Shown here: one piece after another, positions 11,484 to 22,794 of the stretch | How the letters are laid out: the number at the start of each line of letters is the position of its first letter | Numbering within the stretch: position 1 is the first letter of the stretch | Assembly (NCBI RefSeq): GCF_008369935.1 | Contig: NZ_VTUZ01000002.1 | Location: forward strand, 124,001 to 188,000 | Length of the DNA stretch: 64,000 bases | Direction: 5' to 3' | Origin: Paraburkholderia panacisoli | GTDB lineage: Bacteria; Pseudomonadota; Gammaproteobacteria; Burkholderiales; Burkholderiaceae | Made by a program: the position numbers and the translations under genes | Notes under the pieces: generated by a model | What the model saw: the letters and a program-made list of their open reading frames with translations, nothing else | The model's database searches: none | What the model was told of the DNA's origin: nothing

Positions 11484-12353
11484 CTACCGGAACACCACCG
11501 TCTTACTTCCGTTCAATACCACGCGATGCTCCACGTGCCACTTCACCGCACGCGCGAGCGTCACACATTCGACGTCACGCCCGATCGCCGTCAACTGCTC
11601 CGGCGTCATGCTGTGGTCGACGCGCTCCACTTCCTGCTCGATGATCGGACCTTCGTCGAGATCCGTCGTCACGTAGTGCGCGGTTGCGCCGATCAGCTTC
11701 ACGCCGCGGTCGAACGCCTGGTAATACGGCTTCGCGCCCTTGAAGCTCGGCAGGAACGAGTGGTGAATGTTGATCGCGCGGCCGGCCAACGCTTCACACA
11801 GCTTCGGCGACAGAATCTGCATGTAGCGCGCGAGCACCACCAGATCCGCCTGATGCTCGTCGATCACTTCGAGCACGCGCGCTTCCTGCGCGGCCTTCGC
11901 GTCGGGCGTGCCGCCCGTCAGCGGGAAGTGATGGAACGGAATGTCGTAGCTGGCGGCGAGCTGATAGAACTCCTTGTGGTTCGAGATGATCGCCGGAATC
12001 TCGATGGCCAGTTGACCGGTGCGGTAGCGGAACAGCAGATCGTTCAGACAATGGCCGATCTTCGACACCATGATGACCACGCGCGGCTTCACCGACGCGT
12101 CATGCAACTCCCAGCGCATGCCGAACTGCGCGGCGAGCGCCGTGAACGACGCGCGCAACGCGTCCAGCCCCGGATCGCCGCCCACCTGCTGAAAATGCAC
12201 GCGCATGAAGAACTCGCCGGTGCGGCTGTCGCCGAACTGCGCGGAGTCGAGAATATTGCTGCCACGCTCGAACAGAAAGCCCGACACGGCGTGAACGATG
12301 CCGGGCCGGTCGGCGCACGACAGTTTGAGAATAAAGCTGTGATCGGTCGACAT
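11484..12353 (-). CDS. purU: Formyltetrahydrofolate deformylase
   Basis: A 289-residue PurU that hydrolyses 10-formyl-THF to THF and formate, balancing one-carbon pools and feeding formate to PurT. An N-terminal ACT domain (about residues 5-85, SCADRPGIVHAVSGFL) precedes the formyltransferase-fold domain, with catalytic Asn-His (INIHHSFLP) and Asp (TTDLDEGP). The start is set at ATG 12353, which has GGGAG 11 nt upstream, rather than ATG 12377. It is the last gene of a minus-strand run after the Nudix gene. Confidence 0.95.
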   Translation of the reverse strand: MSTDHSFILKLSCADRPGIVHAVSGFLFERGSNILDSAQFGDSRTGEFFMRVHFQQVGGDPGLDALRASFTALAAQFGMRWELHDASVKPRVVIMVSKIGHCLNDLLFRYRTGQLAIEIPAIISNHKEFYQLAASYDIPFHHFPLTGGTPDAKAAQEARVLEVIDEHQADLVVLARYMQILSPKLCEALAGRAINIHHSFLPSFKGAKPYYQAFDRGVKLIGATAHYVTTDLDEGPIIEQEVERVDHSMTPEQLTAIGRDVECVTLARAVKWHVEHRVVLNGSKTVVFR

Positions 12354-12458
12354 GACCTGGGTGACTCCCTTCTTCAATGCGTAGTTTGTTCAGTCTTTAC
12401 GGCTGGCTGCAGCGGGCTGTTCGTTGCGGGAGTGCCCGGCTGCCGTCGCCGCACGCAC

Positions 12459-13319
12459 CTAAGCGAGCGCCGGCGGCGCGAACAACGCTTCGATGCCTTC
12501 ACACGCGTCTTCATCGATCCAACGGCGGCGCAGCAGACAATCCAGCGTGGCGAGACTCGCGTCCACCGTCAACGCGCCCTCTTCGATCCAGCGCGCCACT
12601 TCATCGATGCGCGCGAGCCGGTGTTCACCCACCTCGCCGTCCTGATTGCGCGGCGCGAAATCGGCCGGCAGCGCGAGGTCGTAGATGAAAATCTGTTCTG
12701 CCTGCGTGCCTTCTGGCAACGTTTGCAGCACATGCGCGGTGCGCCCCGCCACGGCGCGCGCGGCGATCTCCTCGGGGATGCCGGCCTCTTCCCAGCACTC
12801 CTTGATGATCGTCGCCTCGATGCCGAAGCCCCAACCGATCCCGCCTGCGACGACATTGTCGAGCATGCCGGGGTCGGTCGCCTTGGTGTCGCTGCGGCGC
12901 GCGATCCACAACTGCGGCGCACCATCCGCGTATTCTACGACGCCGTTCAGATGCACCGCGTAGGTCATCGTGCCGAAGAAGCGCGACGCCGCGCGTTCGA
13001 TATACGCGAGCGGCGGTGCGTCGAACGCATTGCGGATCGCGTAGGTCTCGTTGCGCCAGCCGGGAATGCGGCCTTCGGCGGCGAGCGCGCCGATCACCGA
13101 GCCGAGCGCCGCGCTGCGCAGATCGACGGTATTGAACGCGGCCGAGAGCGTCACGCGGGCGCTGTCGTCACCACCCTCCATGTCGAACACATCGGGCCAG
13201 CGTTCGAGCAACGGCACATCGCTCGCGCGAATCCAGCCGACCTGTTCGGCGCCGATCCAGAACGGCCGATGCGCGGCGGCGTCGAACCGGCGCGCGGCGG
13301 TGAGGCAAGGCAAGGTCAT
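12459..13319 (-). CDS. DUF4743/Nudix hydrolase, thiamine-pyrophosphate-damage type
   Basis: A 286-residue protein with an N-terminal DUF4743-like region (about residues 1-120) and a C-terminal Nudix domain whose core reads KECWEEAG, with Lys in place of the usual Arg. Members with this layout resemble the Nudix part of yeast YJR142W and plant relatives that hydrolyse oxidised thiamine diphosphate. That substrate is inferred from family resemblance. ATG 13319 has GGAG six nt upstream. It lies 105 nt ahead of purU on the same strand. Confidence 0.82.
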   Translation of the reverse strand: MTLPCLTAARRFDAAAHRPFWIGAEQVGWIRASDVPLLERWPDVFDMEGGDDSARVTLSAAFNTVDLRSAALGSVIGALAAEGRIPGWRNETYAIRNAFDAPPLAYIERAASRFFGTMTYAVHLNGVVEYADGAPQLWIARRSDTKATDPGMLDNVVAGGIGWGFGIEATIIKECWEEAGIPEEIAARAVAGRTAHVLQTLPEGTQAEQIFIYDLALPADFAPRNQDGEVGEHRLARIDEVARWIEEGALTVDASLATLDCLLRRRWIDEDACEGIEALFAPPALA

Positions 13320-13384
13320 CTCAAGCTCCAGCTAGACTTTTCACACTGCGCGGCTGGCGGGTGCCGCGCGCTGCATTCATCGCG

Positions 13385-13999
13385 TCAATCACGCAACGCG
13401 ACGCGAATCCCGATCGCGATGAACGTTGCGCCGGCCAGGCGATCGAGCCACACGCCCACGCGCGGCCGACGCTTGAGCCAGCCGCCGATGATCCCCGCGC
13501 ACACGCCGAACAGCGAAAACACCACCACCGTCTGCAACATGAACAGCACGCCGAGCTCGAGCATTTGTACCGTGACGCTTTGCGCGCCGCGCGGCTGCAC
13601 GAACTGCGGCAGGAACACGACGAAGAACAGCGTCACTTTCGGATTCAGCAGGTTGCCGAGCACGCTCTGGCGAAACACCGTCATGAGCGGCTGCGGCGCG
13701 CGCTGATGCGCGGTCGCGAGCCCCTGGCTGCGCAGCGCCTTGATGCCGATCCAGACCAGATAGGCTGCGCCGGCCAGCTTGATCGCTTCGAACGCGAGCG
13801 GCGAGGAGCGCAGCAACGCGGCCACGCCGAGCGCGGCCAACGTCGTGTGAAATGTGATGCCGGCCGCGAAGCCGAGCGCGGCGACGAGACCCGCCGCGCG
13901 GCCCTGCGAGATGCCGCGCGCGAGCACTTGCAGATTGTCCGGGCCGGGCGCCACGGTGATGGCGATCGAAGTAGCGAGAAACAGCAGGAAGTTGGGCAT
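13385..13999 (-). CDS. LysE/RhtB family amino acid exporter
   Basis: A 204-residue, six-TM LysE-family translocator. The N-terminus carries the typical APGPDNLQVLARGISQGR segment. Members export amino acids such as lysine, threonine or homoserine lactones using proton motive force; the substrate cannot be read from sequence. ATG 13999 has an AAGGTAA motif upstream. It sits between apt and the Nudix gene on the same strand. Confidence 0.88.
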   Translation of the reverse strand: MPNFLLFLATSIAITVAPGPDNLQVLARGISQGRAAGLVAALGFAAGITFHTTLAALGVAALLRSSPLAFEAIKLAGAAYLVWIGIKALRSQGLATAHQRAPQPLMTVFRQSVLGNLLNPKVTLFFVVFLPQFVQPRGAQSVTVQMLELGVLFMLQTVVVFSLFGVCAGIIGGWLKRRPRVGVWLDRLAGATFIAIGIRVALRD

Positions 14000-14071
14000 C
14001 GTTGTTACCTTCTTCGTGTGCGGCCGAATGCGCGGAGAAACGCGCGCACAAACGCGCCAATCAGCGCGTGC

Positions 14072-14638
14072 TCAATGACCGTCGAAGCTCGTCGCCGTGT
14101 AGAGCGCGAGGCCGCCGTCGCGCAACAGCTTCGAGCCGCCCAGTTCGGGCAGATCGACAATCGCCGCGCCTTCCACGACAACCGCGCCGAGCCGTTCGAG
14201 CAGAATCTTGCCGGCCATCATCGTGCCGCCGGTGGCGATCAGATCGTCGATGATGACAATCCGGTCGCCGGGCTCGCACGCGTCCTCGTGAATCTCGACC
14301 GTCGCCGTGCCGTATTCGAGCTCATACGATTGCGCGAGCCGCTTATACGGCAGCTTGCCCGACTTGCGGATCGGGATGAAGCCGAGGTTCAACTCGTACG
14401 CGAGGATTGGCCCGATGATGAACCCGCGCGCATCCAGCCCGGCGATGTAGTCGAGCTTCGCGTCGATATAGCGCTGCACGAACAGATCGATCAGCACGCG
14501 CAGCGATCTGGGCTCCTGCAGCAGCGGCGTGATGTCGCGAAACTGCACGCCCGGCTGCGGCCAGTCGGGCACCGTGCGGATATGGCTTTTGATGTAGTTG
14601 GCCGCATCGAGCGGCGCGCTCACGAGCGCGTTGGACAT
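14072..14638 (-). CDS. apt: Adenine phosphoribosyltransferase
   Basis: A 188-residue Apt that converts adenine and PRPP to AMP in purine salvage. The PRPP-binding motif [12 protein letters not shown] is near residue 130, and the adenine-loop region [11 protein letters not shown] is near 65. The start is ATG 14638 (MSNALVSAP) with GGAG six nt upstream; an in-frame ATG at 14725 gives a non-family extension. It follows the CPA2 antiporter gene. Confidence 0.96.
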   Translation of the reverse strand: MSNALVSAPLDAANYIKSHIRTVPDWPQPGVQFRDITPLLQEPRSLRVLIDLFVQRYIDAKLDYIAGLDARGFIIGPILAYELNLGFIPIRKSGKLPYKRLAQSYELEYGTATVEIHEDACEPGDRIVIIDDLIATGGTMMAGKILLERLGAVVVEGAAIVDLPELGGSKLLRDGGLALYTATSFDGH

Positions 14639-14777
14639 GATGTCTCCGGCTGGACCTCGACAGGTCCGATGAAAAGCTGAATCAGGGTGGCTCGCGCCGG
14701 GCGGTCTGCAAGCACGGCACGGCAACAGCAGCAGCGGCGACGAACCAGCCGCGCCAGCCGCCTCCGCAACCGCCCCG

Positions 14778-16781
14778 CTAGGCCGCGGCGGCGCCCGCGC
14801 GGCGGTGCTTCGAAAGCAGTTCCTCGGCCTGCGCCAGTTGTTCGGGCAGACCGCGCAGCACCACGATGTCGCTCGCGCGCAGCTTGGTGGACGGGTCCGG
14901 CTCGACGCCGCGAATGCCGTGCCGGCGAATCGCCGTCACTTCCACCCCCAACTCGAACAAGCCCAGCTCCGCCAGCGTGCGACCCACCGCGTCCGCGTTG
15001 GCGTCGACCGGCACCGATTGTAGCCGCACCTGTTCGTGGCCGTCGTCGTCTTCCATGTCGTCGGCGCCGTGGAAATAGCCGCGCAGCAGCGCATAGCGCT
15101 CGTCGCGCATCTCCTCGACGCGCCGCACCACGCGCCGCATCGGCACGCCCATCACCACCAGCGTATGCGAGGCCAGCATCAGACTGCCTTCGACGATTTC
15201 CGGAATCACCTCGGTCGCGCCGGCGGCCAGCAGCTTTTCCAGATCGGCGTCGTCGACGGTGCGCACGATCACCGGCAGCGTCGGCTCCAACTCGTGAATG
15301 TTGTGCAGCACGCGCAATGCCGATGGCGTGTTCGCGTAGGTGATCGCGATCGTCGCCGCGCGATGGATACCGGCGGCGAGCAGCGACTCGCGCCGCCCGG
15401 CATCGCCGAACACGACCGATTCGCCCGCTGCGGCCGCGGCCGCGACGCGATCGGGGTCGAGGTCCAGCGCCACGTACGACAAACCTTCATGCTCCAGCAT
15501 GCGCGCCAGATTCTGGCCGGAGCGGCCGTAGCCGCAAATGATCACGTGGCCGCTTTGCTTCAGGCTTTGCGTCGCGATGCGCGTCATCTGCAACGACTGC
15601 ATCATCCATTCAGTCGACGACAGCCGCAGCACGATGCGGTCCGCGTTCTGGATCAGGAACGGCGCGGCCAGCATCGACAGCAGCATCGCCGCGAGAATCG
15701 CCTGCAGCAGCGTGGCGTCGACCAGATGCCGGTCGAGAATCAGATTCAGCAGCACGAAGCCGAACTCGCCGGCTTGTGCGAGGCCGATACCGGTGCGCAT
15801 CGCGACGCCCGGCGACGCACCGAACAGCCGCGACAAGCCGGTGATCATCACCGCCTTCAGCAGCAGCGGGCCGACCAGGAATGCGAGCACGACGAGCGGA
15901 TGCTTCCAGATGACGAGCGGATTCAGCAGCATGCCGGTGGTCACGAAGAACAGACCGAGCAGCACGTCGCGAAACGGCTTGATGTCCTCCTCCACCTGAT
16001 GCCGGTACGGCGTCTCGGCAATCAGCATGCCGGCGATGAACGCGCCGAGTGCGAGCGAGAGCCCGAACTTGTCCGTGATGAACGCCGCGCCGAGCGTCAC
16101 CAGCAACAGATTGAGAATGAACAGTTCCTGCGAACGGCGCCGCGCGACCACGTTGAACCAGCGCGTCATGAAGCGCTGCCCGACGATCAACAACAGTGCC
16201 AGTGCCACCACGATCTTGATGGCCGCGACCCCGAGCGCGCTGACGAGATCTTCCGACTTGCCGCCGAGCGCCGAGATGATGATCAAGAGCGGCACCACCG
16301 CCAGATCCTGGAACAGCAGGACCCCGAAGATATTGCGGCCATGCTCCGTTTCGATCTCGAGCCGCTCCGCCAGCATCTTGCTGACGATCGCCGTGGACGA
16401 CATGGCCAGCGCGCCGCCCAGCGCCACGCTCGCCTGCCACGTGATATGCACCCAGCGCTCCAGCGCGAAGCCGAGCGACACCGCCACCGCGACCGTGCCG
16501 ATCACCTGCAACAGGCCGAGGCCGAACACCAGCCGGCGCATCGAGCGCAGCTTGGAGAGCGAAAACTCCAGCCCGATCGAAAACATCAGGAACACCACGC
16601 CGAATTCGGCGAGGTTTTGCGCGCCGGCCGAATCGGGAATCAGGCCGAACGCGTTCGGCCCGACGACGATGCCGACCGTCAGATAGCCGAGCATCGGTGG
16701 AAGATTCAGAAAGCGAAAGATCACCACGCCCGCTACCGATGCCAGCAACAGGAACAGCGTCATCTCGAGCGGGGAAATCAT
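14778..16781 (-). CDS. CPA2 family monovalent cation:proton antiporter with TrkA domains
   Basis: A 667-residue protein with about 12 TM segments forming a Na+/H+ exchanger domain (residues 1-385). A cytoplasmic RCK/TrkA-N domain follows (nucleotide-binding motif [12 protein letters not shown], near 415), then a TrkA-C domain at the end. This is the KefB/KefC/YbaL layout for regulated K+ (or Na+) efflux; no KefF/KefG partner is adjacent. The start is ATG 16781 (MISPLEMT); the in-frame ATG at 16850 is less likely. It is divergent from kdsD with 160 bp between. Confidence 0.92.
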   Translation of the reverse strand: MISPLEMTLFLLLASVAGVVIFRFLNLPPMLGYLTVGIVVGPNAFGLIPDSAGAQNLAEFGVVFLMFSIGLEFSLSKLRSMRRLVFGLGLLQVIGTVAVAVSLGFALERWVHITWQASVALGGALAMSSTAIVSKMLAERLEIETEHGRNIFGVLLFQDLAVVPLLIIISALGGKSEDLVSALGVAAIKIVVALALLLIVGQRFMTRWFNVVARRRSQELFILNLLLVTLGAAFITDKFGLSLALGAFIAGMLIAETPYRHQVEEDIKPFRDVLLGLFFVTTGMLLNPLVIWKHPLVVLAFLVGPLLLKAVMITGLSRLFGASPGVAMRTGIGLAQAGEFGFVLLNLILDRHLVDATLLQAILAAMLLSMLAAPFLIQNADRIVLRLSSTEWMMQSLQMTRIATQSLKQSGHVIICGYGRSGQNLARMLEHEGLSYVALDLDPDRVAAAAAAGESVVFGDAGRRESLLAAGIHRAATIAITYANTPSALRVLHNIHELEPTLPVIVRTVDDADLEKLLAAGATEVIPEIVEGSLMLASHTLVVMGVPMRRVVRRVEEMRDERYALLRGYFHGADDMEDDDGHEQVRLQSVPVDANADAVGRTLAELGLFELGVEVTAIRRHGIRGVEPDPSTKLRASDIVVLRGLPEQLAQAEELLSKHRRAGAAAA

Positions 16782-16929
16782 CGGCAAAAACGCATCGGTA
16801 AAGCGTCCTCGTTCGTCAGCGGAACCGCGCACGCAAACGCCGTGCGACAAGGTTGAGGGGCCGGTAAAAGGCCTGATGAAGGCAGCGGCTTGGCACAGCA
16901 GGCCCGGCGCGGCGAACAGGCGCCTTTGC

Positions 16930-16935
16930 TATACT
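16930..16935 (+). promoter_or_regulatory. -10-like element just before kdsD
   Basis: TATACT lies six nt before ATG 16942. If used, transcription would start at or next to the A of the start codon, giving a leaderless mRNA. I see no convincing -35 at 16-18 nt. Confidence 0.3.
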
Positions 16936-16941
16936 CCGCGC

Positions 16942-17925
16942 ATGATAGCGAAAATCAATGGCGACCGGGCACTCATGCTCGCTCGCGACGTGCTCGACAT
17001 CGAAGCGGACGCCGTGCGCGCCCTTCGTGACCAACTCGACGATGGCTTCGTAGGGGCGGTCGATTTCATCCTGGGCTGCCGTGGGCGGGTGGTCGTGTCC
17101 GGCATCGGCAAATCGGGCCATGTGGCCCGCAAGCTCGCGGCCACGCTGGCCAGCACCGGTACACCCGCGTTCTTCGTGCATCCTGCGGAAGCCAGCCATG
17201 GCGACCTCGGCATGGTCACTTCGGACGACGTGTTCCTCGCGCTGTCCAATTCCGGCGAAACCGAAGAACTCGTGGCCATCCTGCCGCTGATCAAGCGGCT
17301 CGGCGCGAAGCTGATCGCGATGACCGGACGCCCGTCGTCGAGTCTCGCACAACTGGCCGACGTGCACCTGAATTCCGCGGTGTCGAAAGAGGCCTGCCCG
17401 ATGAATCTCGCGCCGACCGCCAGCACCACCGCCGCGCTCGCGCTCGGCGACGCGCTCGCGGTTGCGGTGCTCGACGCGCGCGGCTTCGGTCGCGACGATT
17501 TCGCGCGCTCGCATCCGGGCGGCGCGCTCGGGCGCCGTCTGCTCACTTATGTACGCGACGTGATGCGCACCGGCGAGCAGGTGCCGATGGTCACACCCGA
17601 GGCCACCGTGCGCGACGCGCTGTTCCAGTTGACCGCCAAGCGCATGGGCATGACCGCGATCGTCGACCACGACGGCCGCGTCACCGGCATCTTCACCGAC
17701 GGCGACTTGCGCCGCGTGCTCGAACGCGACGGCGATTTCCGCCAGTTGTCGATCGCCTCCGTGATGACCGCCGGCCCGCGCACCATCGGCCCGGACCACC
17801 TTGCGGTGGAAGCCGTGGAACTGATGGAGCGCTTCCGCATCAATCAGATGCTGGTCGTCGACGAAGCAGGCAAGCTGATCGGCGCACTCAACATGCACGA
17901 CCTGTTCTCGAAGAAGGTGATCTGA
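16942..17925 (+). CDS. kdsD: D-arabinose 5-phosphate isomerase
   Basis: A 327-residue KdsD that converts ribulose 5-phosphate to arabinose 5-phosphate, the first step of Kdo synthesis for LPS. An N-terminal SIS domain (about residues 35-185; SGIGKSGHVARK, SNSGETEEL, HPGGALGRR) is followed by two CBS domains. ATG 16942 was chosen because an upstream in-frame ATG (16876) would run through a -10-like box. The stop overlaps the kdsC start by one nt. It heads the kdsD-kdsC-lptC-lptA-lptB run. Confidence 0.96.
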   Translation: MIAKINGDRALMLARDVLDIEADAVRALRDQLDDGFVGAVDFILGCRGRVVVSGIGKSGHVARKLAATLASTGTPAFFVHPAEASHGDLGMVTSDDVFLALSNSGETEELVAILPLIKRLGAKLIAMTGRPSSSLAQLADVHLNSAVSKEACPMNLAPTASTTAALALGDALAVAVLDARGFGRDDFARSHPGGALGRRLLTYVRDVMRTGEQVPMVTPEATVRDALFQLTAKRMGMTAIVDHDGRVTGIFTDGDLRRVLERDGDFRQLSIASVMTAGPRTIGPDHLAVEAVELMERFRINQMLVVDEAGKLIGALNMHDLFSKKVI

Positions 17926-18485
17926 TGGCCATTGCCCCTCCTACCGCCACCGAACGCGCAAGCCGCGTGAAGCTGATGATTTTCGACGTCGACGGCGTAC
18001 TGACCGACGGCGGCCTGCTGTTTACGGCGGAAGGCGACACGATGAAGGGCTTCAACTCGATGGACGGCCACGGCATGAAGCTGCTGCGGCAGGCCGGCAT
18101 CGAAACGGCCATCATCACCGGGCGCAAGTCGGGCATCGTCGCGGTGCGCGCGAAAGAAATGAACATCATGCACGTTTATCAGGGCGTGCAGGACAAACCC
18201 CAGGCGTTTGCGGACCTTTTGCAGCAAACCGGCATGAGCGCGGAAGAATGCGGCTACATGGGCGACGACTGGGTCGACCTCGCTGTGATGCTGAAGGTCG
18301 GCTTCGCCGCAGCGCCGGCCAATTCGCATCCGGAAGTGATCGCGCGGGCCCATTGGGTCAGCGAAGCGCGCGGCGGCCACGGCGCCGCGCGTGAAGTCTG
18401 CGATACGCTGCTGCGCGCCCAGCACAAGTATGAAGCGCTGCTTGCGGCCGCCTGCAGCGGCGAACAGCGGGGCCTCGTCGGATGA
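17925..18485 (+). CDS. kdsC: 3-deoxy-D-manno-octulosonate 8-phosphate phosphatase
   Basis: A 186-residue HAD-superfamily C0 phosphatase that removes phosphate from Kdo-8-P. The nucleophile motif is DVDGVLTDG (about residues 18-26) and the acidic C-terminal motif is GDDWVDLAVM. It acts as a tetramer in the cytoplasm. Its ATG shares one base with the kdsD stop and its stop overlaps lptC by four nt, so the genes are tightly coupled. Confidence 0.96.
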   Translation: MAIAPPTATERASRVKLMIFDVDGVLTDGGLLFTAEGDTMKGFNSMDGHGMKLLRQAGIETAIITGRKSGIVAVRAKEMNIMHVYQGVQDKPQAFADLLQQTGMSAEECGYMGDDWVDLAVMLKVGFAAAPANSHPEVIARAHWVSEARGGHGAAREVCDTLLRAQHKYEALLAAACSGEQRGLVG

Positions 18486-19090
18486 ACCAGTTCCGGCTGA
18501 CTTCGCTGATTCCGCTGGTCGCGATGGCCTTTCTCGCCGGTATCACGTGGTGGCTCCTGCAAGCCACGCTGCCGCGGCAGAACGAAGGCCCGCCCCACCC
18601 GAAGGCGCACACGCCCGACTACTTCGCGGACAACTTCTCGGTTTCCGAACTCGATCAATCGGGCGCGACGCAATATCGGCTGGCCGCGCAATCGCTGATT
18701 CACTATGAAGACGACGAGCTGAGCGATCTGGTCAAACCGGCCATGCGCGCGTTCCAGCCCGGCAAGCCGATCGTCACCGCGACCGGCGACACCGGCAAGG
18801 TGAACGCCGACGCGTCGATCGTCGACCTCTACGGCAATGCGCGCATTCTGCGGGCTCCCGGCTACGGAGATCCGCAGATGCAGGCAGATTCGGAGCATTT
18901 TAGGGTGCTGGTCAACGACGATGTGATCGAGACCGAAAAGCCGGTTAAACTTCAGCGCGGCATGTCGGTGATGACTGCCAGCGGCATGAACTACAACAAC
19001 GTCACCCGGGTGATGCAGCTGTTCGGCAACGTGAGAGGCGCCATCGCCCCGTCCGAAGCAGGCGGCAGCTCGCCCAAGCAACCCGGGTAA
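18482..19090 (+). CDS. lptC: LPS export system protein LptC
   Basis: A 202-residue bitopic inner-membrane protein with one N-terminal TM segment (about residues 7-26) and a periplasmic beta-jellyroll domain that passes LPS from LptB2FG to LptA. Overlap with kdsC by ATGA supports co-translation. The sequence is divergent, as LptC usually is, but position and layout are decisive. Confidence 0.93.
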   Translation: MNQFRLTSLIPLVAMAFLAGITWWLLQATLPRQNEGPPHPKAHTPDYFADNFSVSELDQSGATQYRLAAQSLIHYEDDELSDLVKPAMRAFQPGKPIVTATGDTGKVNADASIVDLYGNARILRAPGYGDPQMQADSEHFRVLVNDDVIETEKPVKLQRGMSVMTASGMNYNNVTRVMQLFGNVRGAIAPSEAGGSSPKQPG

Positions 19091-19110
19091 TCCATTCCAG
19101 GCGTGACTGC

Positions 19111-19778
19111 ATGAACGAATCGTTCCCCCGTTTTAATACCGGCCGCACGCGCACCCTGTCCGCGTGCCGCGCCGGACTCGCTGCGCTGCTCGTCGCGTTG
19201 CCGCTGGCCGGCTTCGCGCCGCTCGCGCACGCGGATCGCGCCGACAAGGACAAGCCGCTGAACATCGAAGCGGACAACATGACTTACGACGACCTCAAGC
19301 AGGTCAACATCTTCACCGGCCACGTGGTCGCCACCAAAGGGACGATCGTGATCAAGGCCGATCGTGTCGAAGTGACGCAGGACCCGCAGGGCTATCAGTA
19401 CGCCACCGGCACGTCGAGCGGCGGCAATCTGTCGTATTTCCGCCAGAAGCGCGAAGGTCTCGACGAATATATCGAAGGCACGGCCATCCGTATCGACTAC
19501 GACGGCAAGCAGGATCTGACCACGCTCACCACGAACGCCACGGTCCGCCGCCTGCAGGGTCTGTCGACGGTGATCGACCAGGTGCGCGGCAGCGTCATCA
19601 CGTATGACGGCCAGAGCGACTTCTATACCGCGAAGGCAGGCAAGGACGTCGCCGGCCCGGGCAACCCGACCGGCCGCGTGCGCGCGATGCTGTCGCCGCG
19701 CAACGGCGGCGCCGCGCCCCTCACCGGCGCGTCGGCCACGCTCGCGCCGTCCACCACCATCCAGGGAGCGCCGAATCA

Positions 19779-19782
<4 letters not shown>
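19111..19782 (+). CDS. lptA: LPS transport periplasmic protein LptA
   Basis: A 223-residue periplasmic bridge protein of the OstA family. A signal peptide ends near AHA-D (residue 41). The jellyroll domain begins KPLNIEADNMTYDD and is followed by a low-complexity Ala/Gly/Thr tail. It carries LPS from LptC to LptD. The stop overlaps the GTG start of lptB by four nt. Confidence 0.95.
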
Positions 19783-20564
<782 letters not shown>

Positions 20565-20688
20565 GTGCACAAGGGAATACCGGCGGTGCGAGCGCGCATC
20601 CGCCGGGTCCTTTTGCGGCAACCGCACATCAGCACTTTTGACCTGGGCCGTCCGCGCCCAGCACCGCCGAAAAAAGGCGCACGCGCAA

Positions 20689-20703
20689 TTGCGAATGTCG
20701 CAA
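20689..20703. promoter_or_regulatory. Palindrome upstream of rpoN
   Basis: TTGCGA-ATG-TCGCAA is a perfect 6-bp dyad 46 bp before rpoN. A -10-like TACAAT follows at 20729-20734. It could be an operator for rpoN; no regulator is identified. Confidence 0.35.
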
Positions 20704-20749
20704 GGTATCGCGGTCGTGGCAAACTCTCTACAATGAATCTCAACTTGCC

Positions 20750-22267
20750 ATGAAAGCTAGCCTCCAACTCCGCCTATCGCAGCATCTTGCGCTGACGCCA
20801 CAACTGCAGCAGTCCATCCGACTGCTTCAGCTGTCTACGCTCGAACTGCAGCAGGAAGTCGCAATGGCGATCTCGCAGAATCCACTCCTCGAAAACGAGG
20901 ACGACTGGATCGCGAGCCCGTTGCGCGTGGCGGCGGACGGCTCGCTGATCACCCAGGCGCCCAGCTCTTCCGCGCCGCAGGACCAGATGGGCGGCAACGG
21001 GTCGCCCACTTCCGCGAGCGGCAGTGAGCGCACCGAAAATGGCGAGCCGCAGGGGGTCGACGAATACAACGGCCTGTCCGGCGACAGCAACGGCGATACG
21101 TCGCAATGGAACCTCGACGACTACGGCCGCTCCGGCAACGCGTCGGACGACGACGATCTGCCGCCGCTGCAAATCCACGAATCGAGCACTTCGCTGCGCG
21201 ACCACCTGATGGCGCAATTGCGCGTCACCCAGGCGAGCCAGCGCGACCGGGCGCTGATCACGTTCCTCATCGAGTCACTCGACGACGACGGGTATCTCGC
21301 CGCCACACTCGAAGAAGTGCAGGCCGATCTGCCCGAAGAACTCGAAGTCGACCTCGACGAATTGAACGCCGCGCTGGCGCTGTTACATAGTTTCGACCCG
21401 GCCGGGGTCGGCGCGCGTTCCGCGTCGGAATGTCTGAAGCTGCAACTGCTGCGGCTCGATCCGACGCCTACGCGAACACTGGCGCTCGACATCGTCGCCC
21501 ACTACCTGGAACTGCTCGCGGCGCGCGATTTCACGCGTCTGCGCAAACATCTGAAGGCGAACGACGACGACCTGCGCGATGCGCACATGCTGATCCGCTC
21601 GCTCGAACCGTTCCCGGGCGCCGCATACGGCAAGGCCGAAGCAGACTACGTGGTGCCGGACATCATGGTGCGCAAAACCGCCCAGGGTTGGCAGGCCGAA
21701 CTAAATCCGGAGGTGGTGCCGAAGCTGCGCATCAACCACCTGTACGCGAATATTCTGCGCAATAACCGGGGCGATCCGGGCAGTGGATCGTTGCGCCAGC
21801 AACTGCAGGAAGCACGCTGGCTGATCAAGAATATCCAGCAACGTTTCGAGACCATCCTTCGCGTCGCGCAAGCAATTGTCGAGCGTCAGAAGAGCTTTTT
21901 TGTGCACGGCGAAATTGCCATGCGCCCCTTGGTTTTGCGAGAAATTGCTGATACGCTGGGCCTACACGAGTCGACTGTCTCGCGTGTGACAACCGGTAAA
22001 TACATGCTGACCCCATTCGGGACGCTGGAATTCAAGTATTTTTTCGGTTCGCACGTTTCAACCGACACGGGCGGCGCGGCCTCTTCCACGGCGATTCGCG
22101 CGCTCATCAAACAACTGATAGGAGCGGAAAACCCGAAATCGCCTCTCTCAGACAGTCGCATAGCCGAACTGCTGGCGGAACAGGGCTTCGTGGTCGCACG
22201 GCGTACCGTTGCGAAGTACCGCGAAGCGCTCAAGATCCCGGCAGTCAACCTGCGCAAGTCTCTGTAG
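20750..22267 (+). CDS. rpoN: RNA polymerase sigma-54 factor
   Basis: A 505-residue sigma-54. Region I ([19 protein letters not shown]) is Gln/Leu-rich and contacts activators; an acidic Gly/Ser/Asp-rich region II follows at about 60-140. Then come the core-binding domain, the helix-turn-helix and the RpoN box ([10 protein letters not shown]) near the C-terminus for -24 recognition. It lies 185 bp after lptB and ahead of hpf, ptsN, hprK and rapZ, the conserved sigma-54 neighbourhood. Confidence 0.98.
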   Translation: MKASLQLRLSQHLALTPQLQQSIRLLQLSTLELQQEVAMAISQNPLLENEDDWIASPLRVAADGSLITQAPSSSAPQDQMGGNGSPTSASGSERTENGEPQGVDEYNGLSGDSNGDTSQWNLDDYGRSGNASDDDDLPPLQIHESSTSLRDHLMAQLRVTQASQRDRALITFLIESLDDDGYLAATLEEVQADLPEELEVDLDELNAALALLHSFDPAGVGARSASECLKLQLLRLDPTPTRTLALDIVAHYLELLAARDFTRLRKHLKANDDDLRDAHMLIRSLEPFPGAAYGKAEADYVVPDIMVRKTAQGWQAELNPEVVPKLRINHLYANILRNNRGDPGSGSLRQQLQEARWLIKNIQQRFETILRVAQAIVERQKSFFVHGEIAMRPLVLREIADTLGLHESTVSRVTTGKYMLTPFGTLEFKYFFGSHVSTDTGGAASSTAIRALIKQLIGAENPKSPLSDSRIAELLAEQGFVVARRTVAKYREALKIPAVNLRKSL

Positions 22268-22437
22268 CCCGTCGCCTTCCGCGGCGGGCATTTACCGGCC
22301 GCTCCGCAGTTGGCGGACAGGCCGGCCGATGCGACCTGCCAGATGTCAGTCACCGGGGGGCGACTCAGGCAAGCCGACAGATCGACCGGACCTCTGTCAT
22401 CGTGCGGAACAAGCGGCCTCTAGCTTGGAGAAGCACT

Positions 22438-22794
22438 ATGAATCTGCAGATCAGTGGACACCACCTCGAAGTAACGCCTGCGTTGCGCGAATACGTGATC
22501 ACCAAACTGGATAGGGTGCTAAGACATTTCGATCAGGTAATCGACGGCAGTGTGGTCCTCTCGGTCGACAACCACAAGGAAAAGGACAAGCGTCAAAAGG
22601 TTGAAATCAACCTGCATCTGAAGGGCAAAGATATCTTTGTCGAGAGTTGTGACAGCGACCTTTACGCTGCGATCGATCTGATGATCGACAAGCTCGACCG
22701 GCAAGTGATACGCCACAAGGATCGGCTACAAGGCCATCAGCACGATGCGATCAAGTACCAACCGGCGCCGCAACTGGACGTGCCGCCGCAATAA
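22438..22794 (+). CDS. hpf: Ribosome hibernation-promoting factor
   Basis: A 118-residue HPF/RaiA-fold protein (sigma-54 modulation family) that binds the 30S decoding region in stationary phase and promotes 100S or inactive 70S ribosomes. It begins [20 protein letters not shown]. The short form lacks the C-terminal dimerisation domain of long HPF. The start is ATG 22438 with TTGGAG upstream; the in-frame upstream GTG is not needed. Confidence 0.94.
   Translation: MNLQISGHHLEVTPALREYVITKLDRVLRHFDQVIDGSVVLSVDNHKEKDKRQKVEINLHLKGKDIFVESCDSDLYAAIDLMIDKLDRQVIRHKDRLQGHQHDAIKYQPAPQLDVPPQ

Noticed and set aside
15036..16856. 606-residue open frame antisense to the CPA2 antiporter
   Set aside because: His/Arg/Gln-rich shadow frame with no domain; the antiporter is clear.
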